Assembly (NCBI GenBank): GCA_000181795.3
Contig: CM012953.1
Coordinates: forward strand, 14,304,183-14,368,182
DNA from: Trichinella spiralis
Taxonomy: Eukaryota; Nematoda; Enoplea; Trichinellida; Trichinellidae
Length of the DNA stretch: 64,000 nucleotides
Reading direction: 5' to 3'
Below are positions 56,001 through 64,000 of the stretch, in pieces (the stretch's first letter is position 1; every line of letters starts with the position of its first letter). The notes beneath the pieces are model-generated. The model saw nothing but the letters and a program-made list of their open reading frames with translations, made no database searches and was not told the DNA's origin. Both the position numbers and the translations under genes were made by a program.

Positions 56001-59000
56001 TCTACTTGTTTATAAATTTGAATGCATTTTTAAAAATAAATTAGCAATAATCTAAATTGCGATGATGTACTCGTTTTAGAAAGAATCAGAAGTATGCTAT
56101 CATCGATATCAAAATCTACAACTACCTATAACGCTCAGTCAAAGTATATCAAAGCTGGAAACACAGAAAAGATTGCCGTTTATATAGATGAGTGCAATGA
56201 TTCTTTTGATCGTTGTCAGCGGCAGCAGTTGAAATCTGACGTTAAGAAAACTTCAAAATCTGAAATTGCTTGTCATGAAAATGATATGATAAAAAATTCA
56301 TCACCTGCATTACTAGTGCGTCGGCATTTTTCAGAAAATTACCCAATAACATTTTATGAATCGATTTGGAGATGTATTCTTTTGCAAGCTGCAGCGCTTT
56401 TTAGAAAACGAACTTTAAACTTTTTTCGTGATTGGAGAACAATATTAAGTGTTGTATGTAACGATTGTATTGTGTTAACAATGTGAAAAATTAATTTTCA
56501 AATATTTTAGATTCTCTTGCCCATATTGCTGATAACATTAGCATTATATCTTATGTCATTGCGATTTTCATCCTCCTACTTTGAAAAAGAATACCAACCG
56601 TTAATTCTTGATTCTGATTTATACGGCAGTTCTAATTACTTGTTCTTCGCGTACTTTCATTCGAATTTTGTTTCTTTTTATTTTTTTGAATTATATTTGT
56701 TTAGTGATTCTGAGCAACAATTTCTTTATCCATACATAACTCAAATGGAGCGTCATGGACCAGGAAATATTTGTATGAATAGATTTTCATTAGAGTATGT
56801 TTTCACTCTGTGTTCATTCAGTTGCAGTTTTGTTTAGTGCTCTTTTCTTATTCTAGAAATTCTGTATCCCAGTGCTCTCCAGATATTTCAGAATCGGATA
56901 TATCTTGGAATATATCAAACTTGTCTTATGAAAATTCGTCGAAATGCTTTTGTGGAAAAGACAATACATATATTTGCTCTGAAAATGCATATTCATTTCA
57001 GCCTCCTGTTGTGAAATCACCGTTCAGTTCAATAGTAAATATGTCTACGCTGAACATAACTGAATGGTTAACGATGACAGAAAAAACATACCGAAAGAAA
57101 AGGTAAGTAATTTTTGTTTTAAAAACTTCAGTATTACCCAAAATTTTTCAATTTTAAGAAGATTTATATTGAAGAAAGTATCTAAAAGTTTTTATAATCA
57201 AAATGTTGAAAAATTAACTACATCGCTTTACATACAATGCCGCAAAAGTAAGAAGAAAACACACTGTCTAATAAATTTAAAATATATGACAGATCTAAGC
57301 CATATTAAAATCATTCATCTGTTCTATGCTCTGATGCCAGTACTGATTTCTGATGTAAATGTCGTTGTGAATTGTGCAATATATGGAGTATTATCGTTTA
57401 ACATACTGGATAAATTTTAATGAATTGAAGAAGCTTCGGATATTTTTATTTATTTCTCTTCATACCCCCAAGTTAAATATATAATAATTAACAAGCGTGG
57501 CATCATGCTATTTTAGCAATTATTGTTATTAAGTTCTTAAACAAAAATTTAAAATACTTTTAGATATGGAGGATTCTCTACTGGCCTCCCATCTGTGATT
57601 ACTGTTGAAAATTCATATGCAGATCTCAATGAAACTGTTCAATTGTTGAAGGAGCGCATCTTGAAATTTTTTCAGTCAACAAACATCAACATGACAATAT
57701 TGCAAAATAGTGGTATACATATCCCAACATTTAATACAGATGTTTTCATCAAGCTGATGGAAGACAAGATTCCACAATATAATGTGAAAGTAATTTTTAT
57801 CCAAATAATTAAAATAAAAATTAACCAAAAGCTTTACATAGGTTTGGTTTAATAACCAAGGTTGGGCGGCATTTCCGGCTTATTTTTCAGCATTCTCAAA
57901 TGCTTACCTTCAAGGAAATCTTCCATCTAACTCTGACGCCGACGAATATGGAATAGCTGTAATAAATCATCCAATTAAAGGTTATCAGAAAAGTTCCTTG
58001 ACGCAAGAAAAAAAGTACGTATCTCTAAAACCACAATTGTCCACTGCGGTTTTCAATTTTATTTTTTAATTGTTATGTAATATTTGATGAACAACATAAT
58101 TTCAGTTCAAATGCATTATTATTATTAATTTACTGTACTGAAAATGACAGTAGTATAGGCATATACATTTAGATTGCAGTTGTATATTTTGTAATTATCA
58201 GTTAAAACTGCATTATATTTAATTTGCTAATTGTATTTTTAAAATTGATATTATTTTGACATTATTGGTATTTTTAGCTGTAGAAATTACTTTAAATTGA
58301 TTTGTAAAACATTGATACATTAGGATAACTGCGAATTTTATAATACAGGAAAAACAATTAATCATGAGGCATTGTGAAAAACACATATTAAATTTTTATA
58401 GAAACAGCGTTGCAGCAGAGCTTGCAATGTGTGTTGCAATTTTGCTTGCATTTTGCTCAGTAACAGCAGGATTTTGTTTACCTGTGGTTGAAGATCAAAA
58501 TTCTGATTCCAAACATTTGCAATTTATTTCTGGTATGCGGCCATGGGTTTATTGGTTTGTTAACTTTGCATTTGACATGGTACGTAAAGCTTCCATGCTT
58601 CGTGATAAAATAAATGTCAACTGCATAAAATTATTTTAATTTTAGTCAGTTTATATTTTCACTGTAACACTTACAGTGATTATACTCATTGCTTTTAATG
58701 AAGAACCTTACGTGGCTACATCATACGCAATTTTATTCATGTTTACAATATTCATTGCATTTGGGTTTGTGCAACATTAATATTGAAATTTTTTAACTAT
58801 ATTCAGTGTTTTTAGGCTTGGAATGCTTCCTATTGTTTACTTATTATCGCAACTATTTAAATCTCCTAGTTTAGCATTTGTTACAGTATTAATAATTGGA
58901 TTTTTTATTGGATCAATAACAAATGTTTTAACAACAGCTTTTGAAATATTAGGCGTTGAAGATGAGGTAATAATGACGATGCAATTTATTTTCTAAACAG

Positions 59001-61266
59001 CTGTTTTTTTCAAATTTTAGAATCTTCATAACTTAAGTATGCATATGAAAAATGCTTTCGTTATATTTCCACAGTATAATCTCGCTCGAGCGTTAAGTGA
59101 TATTAAAATTACTTATCACTTTTATTCATCAGCAAATAGAATTTTAGGTAATTTCATAATTAGCATTTGTCAAAAATTTTATATCTATATGTTTTAGATC
59201 GACATTATTTTGCGGATCTTATTTCTTGGCAAGTCAGCGGGAAAGCACTATTCATCACTGTTGTAGAGGGCTTTGTTTCAATTATGGTTCTGATGATCAC
59301 TGAACATTGTTGTTATCTTTTTAAAAACCAGCAAGTTTATTTACATTTGCTCATTTGCTTAGAATGCAAGTCTTTAATACAAATTGCAACAAAACTGTTG
59401 TATAATTTTATTTTATTTTATTTTATGATTTTCATAAGATGAGAATGGAATAAATTGAGCGAATTATACTTGACTCGTAAAATTATTTTTAGGAAAGAAT
59501 TGCAATTTTCAGAAAGTAATAAAGTATCGTCTTCAGAGGATGACGATGAAAACGTTACAGCTGAACAAAGACATGCGTTAAAGGGGGCATGCGCAGATAA
59601 TGCTCTAAAAGTTGTTAATTTATCTAAAGTAAGATGCTCATGCTTTTACAACAAGTAAAAAATTTCATTTTATTTATCAAATGATGTTAATATCAGTAAT
59701 TCAAAGATGTCAAAAATGGTATTATGTAAACATTAATAATCATCGATAATGTTGTGTTATGTTATAAGCGATTTTGCTAAATAAGAACCATAATACAGAT
59801 AATAAATGCAACTGTGTTAAATAAATGAATGATAAAAGTATGTAACTAAACAATTATGTACTTTTTTTCTCAGTACTGAAAATAATTGTTTAGGTTTATC
59901 ATACTTGCAGTAGTATTGCTCGCAAATCGCAGGTCGTAGTGAACGATTTGAATTTTGAAGTGCTGCAGGGTGAATGCTTCGGATTACTTGGGCATAATGG
60001 AGCTGGAAAAACGACAACTTTCAAAATGATAACAGGAAAATGCAGCATATCACAAGGATGCGTTTATTTTGCTAAAACTCAGTAGGGTTCAGCTAATAAT
60101 GCTATACTATTATTATTATAATTGTAATTTTAGTGCACCACGATCTAATTGGAAAAGCATCACTGATATAGGCTACTGCCCACAGTTTGATGCACTAGAT
60201 GAACGTTTAACAGGAAGAGAAATATTGCAATTTTATGCAGACATTCGTAGCATGTGTAGAAAATGCAAAGACGCAGTATATTATAAAATTATTGACATTT
60301 TAAAATGTTGGAGAATTTGTATTTCAATTTTAGGCAGTATTACATTATATTTGGCGACTTGGTTTGAACTCTCATGCGGATCGTTTAATAAGAACGTATT
60401 CAGGTGGTTTAAAGCGTCGTCTATCAACTGCTATTTCTTTAATTGGCAACCCACGTATTATTTTGTTGGATGAGCCTACAGCAAGCATGGATCCGGAAAG
60501 TCGCCGATTAATATGGGATGTCATTTTAGAACGTATTAATTCAGGACAATCTGTATTGCTTACTTCAAACAGGTATCTTGCTTATTTTGCAGTTACTTGA
60601 AATTGTAGTAAACATTCATTTTTAGTATGGAAGAATGCGAAATATTATGCAATCGAGTTGGAATTATGAATAATGGGAGTTTCAAGTGTTTAGATGCTAT
60701 CCAAGAATTAAAAGAAAAGTATTATTATCTGCTAAATTATTTAAAATGACAATAAATAATACAATATGCAGAGCACCTATAATATAAAAATATATATTTA
60801 GTGAGGAAAGAATTTTAATGAGTCTAATTTTAAATTTATTTTTAATTGCTATTACACTTGTATTTCAGCATTATTTCGTTTCATTATTTTTTAAAATTAT
60901 TTTAGATTAAAATATTTTTTTGTTATTTTACTCGAATTACGTTGTGCTTAATTTTTTTTACTTTTCAGATATGGTAAAGGGTATGTTATAGCTTTAAGTT
61001 TGAAAGCAGGAAATGAATGGCAGATGGATTCTATGATACAAGAATTGAAAGACCGATTGAAAGTTGCAGTTTTGACAGAAAGGCATGTCAATATAGTTAA
61101 ATTTCAGCTTGCGTCTGATCATACAAAAGTTTCGGACATTATTTCTTGTATAAGTGCTCTTAAAGAAATCTTCTGCATTGATGGCTGCGCCCTTAATCAA
61201 ACTTCTTTGGACGATGTGTTTGTTTCCCTTGTAGAACAGTATGATGAATGCAGAGACGACAAGTGA
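50033..61266 (+). CDS. Full-length ABCA-subfamily ABC transporter (tandem copy 1)
   Basis: A large many-exon gene. The start [18 protein letters not shown] is followed by a first membrane helix ([15 protein letters not shown]) and a large extracellular loop with the ABCA segments [16 protein letters not shown] and [11 protein letters not shown]1 (~54.4-55.8 kb) has Walker [13 protein letters not shown]-loop [10 protein letters not shown], signature [10 protein letters not shown], Walker [13 protein letters not shown] and switch His in [10 protein letters not shown] second TMD contains [20 protein letters not shown], typical of ABCA. NBD2 (~59.9-61.3 kb) has Walker [13 protein letters not shown]-loop [10 protein letters not shown], signature [10 protein letters not shown] and Walker [13 protein letters not shown], but reads TSNSMEECE where ABCA proteins have TSHSMEECE. 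The end [11 protein letters not shown] is the usual C-terminal motif. ABCA proteins move lipids across membranes. An in-frame ATG at 50009 is an alternative start. Exon limits are partly approximate. Confidence 0.9.
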
Positions 61267-61947
61267 CTTCTTCGAAGCAGCAGTCGAATCAAAAGCACAT
61301 TTTCTGAAGATTTTACATATGTTTTCTGGAATTATGAAGATTAAAAGCGTATTTGAATTATATAGTTATGTATTGGGAAATTAAAAGAGAAAAAGCAATT
61401 TTTTCTTTATTTAAATTTACTGACCATGACAAAATGAAACATTTGGATTAAAAATTATATTTAAATGTTTAGCACAAAGGGATATTTAAAAAATACATAA
61501 CAGTGCAATTTTGTCATTTAAACCCGAAGATTAATTAATTTTTAATGTAATTTATTTAAACGTAGTTGTCTTTACTTTAAGATTATCACATTTTAATGTA
61601 ATTTAAACTGCACTATGAAGCATTTCTGCCTCAGTCAGGCTTGGTTTAGTTTTAGCTACGTACGTTCTTTGTTCAAAGTACCTGAAACAAACTTTTAGTG
61701 TGTTACATTTGCAGTTGTCATTTGTGGACGGTTTATACAGTTCAGAGGTATGTCCTTTTATAATTTGAATACTGTTTCATTTTTCCAAGCATATTCTAGT
61801 TTAAACAAATATTAATTGCAAATTAAAATTTTTAATATGATGATAATTTCAAAATTTTTTCACTTAAATGAATAATAATCTTTTAATGTATTTTATTTCT
61901 TTGTACGAGTGAAGTGCATTTTCAGTTGTGCACAGTGTTTTATCTGT
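61267..61947. other. Spacer between tandem ABCA genes
   Basis: 681 bp of AT-rich sequence containing the 3' end of copy 1 and the promoter region of copy 2. No coding signal. Confidence 0.5.
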
Positions 61948-64000
61948 ATGGAGTTTGTCAGACAATTGAAAACGTTATTGTGGAAAAACTTCTTAATTCG
62001 TTCTCGTCTCAAAGTAGGTCTAACTTCTTGTTGTCAACATTTTTTATTTTAATGACAGTATGATTTAGTGCTTATTCGTTGCTGAACTGCTATGTCCAGT
62101 TATATTTTTCTTTTTTTTGGTTTTGATCAGACAATATGCAATCATAATGAAGCAGCCTCAATGTAAGTGAGTTGTTTTGTTAATTTGAAATTTTAATGTA
62201 TTTATTGTTAAGGTGTTTACGAGCCGAAGGCGCTTTCGAGCGCAGGAATATTTTCCATGTTTCAGTCATACTTTTGCACATTACCTAACAAATGTCTTAA
62301 TTATATCACCGATGACTGGGACCTGGGACCTGTAAGCCGAAAACTGCCGTATGATATTGATAAAACTTTTCAGTTTGCAAATTGCTTAACGGTGTATTTT
62401 TTGTTTTATTTCAGAATCAATGACTTTATATCAGGCTTTAGAAAATCCATGAAAAAGCAGATTGCATTCAATAAAACAATAGAGATTTTAGATTACAGCA
62501 AAATGTTAATCGATCAGTTTTGGTCTTTTTCTGAATATCAAAACGATTTTGAGTCTGTTGAATTGATGAAACTGTACAACTGGACTGGAACATCAGGGGC
62601 TTCGAGGTTGTTCGCTATTGCTTTGGGCATTGAGAACGTGAACGTTTCAAGGCATTTCTTTGAAGACTTGCTAAAATCTTATTCTAAAGTAAGTACAGTA
62701 ATTTGCATGCATATATTGGTGATCTCAATGATTTTACGTTTAAATTTGGAAAAATAGTGATGGATGTTATTTTCAGACTTTTGCAGTGGACAAACAGGAG
62801 GTGGTTGAAACGTTCAATGAAAAGAGCTTTAAACTGTTATGCGAAGAATCTAAAGCGGAAAGGTATTTCCTAGTGAATAGTAACAAAACTAGCACCACTC
62901 CAAGGGATGTGCATAAAGCTTTGTGCATGCTCAGTGGATTTGCGGATACAAAAAGTACTCCAAATCTGGATATGTTTTTGGTAAGTTCTTAAATTTAAAT
63001 AATATATTCATAATTTTACTTTTGTTTTGTAACCTTTTTTCTTCATTATGCTTCATTAAATTTGAAAAACAGTGTATAAGTAATGTATAAAGTCATTTTA
63101 ATATTAATTCAGATATAATGGTAAGTTTTTAATTCAATAGTCTTAATTTGAAACGTAATAAATAAATTTGAATAGTGTCAATTGTATGACAGTGAATTTA
63201 ATACTTTTTAGTTTTTTGTTAATTTGTTTTAATGTAGTAGCTTTTGACTTTTGAGGAATTAAAATTTTTTTAAATTAATTCATTATTCATTAGTTTATTA
63301 TTATTATCAGTTTCATGTCATTATAATATGTTTTATTGTTAATTTTAGATAGATCAGATCTTTAACAATTTGACAGGATACGAAATTGGCTTCCAGAAAT
63401 TTTTGTACTTAGCAAATGTACTCGAAAGTTATGTACAAGCCGCTGTATGTTTTTGTTGTTGTTTAAAATGATTTGTATTTAAATTGGTTATATTAATTTA
63501 GAAGAAATTTTCCTTTATACCTGCTGGTGTCGATTTGGTTGAGCAGTTCTTAAATTACAATGCTCCAACGAACTTAAAAAATGATTCAGTGATGAAGCGA
63601 TTAGATTTCCTAAGTCATATATTTTGCGGTGCTGAGCTTACAGGTGATTGTGAAATAAATTTATCTAAATTTAATTTACCTAAATACTTTTTCAACAAAT
63701 GGAATAAAAAACAATTGTGTCTGTGTTTAGGATTAGATGAAATACTGAAAAGTCAGAAAAAATTGGAACAACTGCGAGAGGATATGGTACGGACAGATCC
63801 AAGAAATATTGATGCACGAAGAGAGCAGCTCTTCTCCAGAAAGAATGAAAATGGTCTTCCTTGGAATTTGAAAAATTCGACTGTCTGTTCTCGTTACAAG
63901 CACAGTGATATTGGTACAAGATGTTTGTTGCATATAATTTATTTAAATACAAATTGAAATATTTATAGAAGATAAATGCTGGCTTTGGCTTCAATCGTAC
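61948..64000 (+). CDS. ABCA-subfamily transporter, tandem copy 2 (5' part, runs off the window)
   Basis: Begins MEFVRQLKTLLWKNFLIRSRLK (exon 61948-62013). The next exon carries the first membrane helix (FVAELLCPVIFFFFLVLIRQ). Then come the extracellular-loop segments [18 protein letters not shown] and, near the edge, [18 protein letters not shown] and CWLWLQS. Exon order and phases parallel copy 1 ([11 protein letters not shown] against RLK/CLFVAELL; KQPQ then C-x-YEPKAL), so the pair arose by tandem duplication. The copies are well diverged outside these blocks. No ATP-binding domain lies within the window, so function cannot be judged. Confidence 0.88.

Overview
The window is AT-rich eukaryotic DNA (roughly 70% A+T by eye) with intron-split genes. 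Many introns are only 45-100 nt and end in TTTCAG, though some run to about 1 kb. Gene content (syntaxin-16, FAM136A, BAF, TNNI3K-type kinase, MGAT4, ABCA transporters, a secreted PAN-domain protein) marks an invertebrate animal. Intron style, compactness and the PAN-domain protein suggest a nematode, perhaps an early-branching (enoplean, Trichinella-like) one. The species is inferred, not shown.

Layout. 1.9-3.5 kb: a small secreted cysteine and coiled-coil protein (+). 4.9-5.9 kb: an intronless UBASH3/STS-type histidine phosphatase (+). 9.1-10.7 kb: a six-exon CHIC1/2 homologue (-). 12.0-13.7 kb: a WIPI4/WDR45-type PROPPIN (-), just downstream of a DDX56-type DEAD-box helicase (13.9-17.2 kb, -). 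18.2-23.6 kb: the DNA polymerase delta catalytic subunit (+), divergent from DDX56. 24.1-27.9 kb: an MGAT4-type N-acetylglucosaminyltransferase (+), convergent with BAF (28.4-28.9 kb, -).

30.2-35.9 kb is a GC-richer transposon island. It holds a decayed piggyBac transposase (-) split cleanly by a 2.1-kb R2-like reverse-transcriptase fragment, a probable solo LTR, and three TTAA-centred palindromes. 36.9-38.0 kb encodes the most unusual protein: signal peptide, PAN/apple domain, metal-ligand-less Cu/Zn-SOD-like domain and GPI-like tail (+). 38.2-42.2 kb: a TNNI3K-type ankyrin-kinase (-). 43.1-44.8 kb: syntaxin-16 (+). 45.1-45.5 kb: FAM136A (-). A gene-poor 4.5 kb follows, with a hAT-like MITE. 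50.0-61.3 kb: a full ABCA transporter (+). 61.9 kb to the edge: the 5' part of a tandem paralogue.

Most genes are unrelated housekeeping functions: replication, ribosome biogenesis, autophagy, membrane traffic, nuclear envelope and mitochondrial intermembrane space. Items worth a second look are the PAN/pseudo-SOD fusion, the nested transposons, and the ABCA protein whose second ATPase site has Asn in place of the switch histidine. No CRISPR, rRNA or tRNA was recognised. Exon limits were read by eye from splice sites and protein-family similarity.
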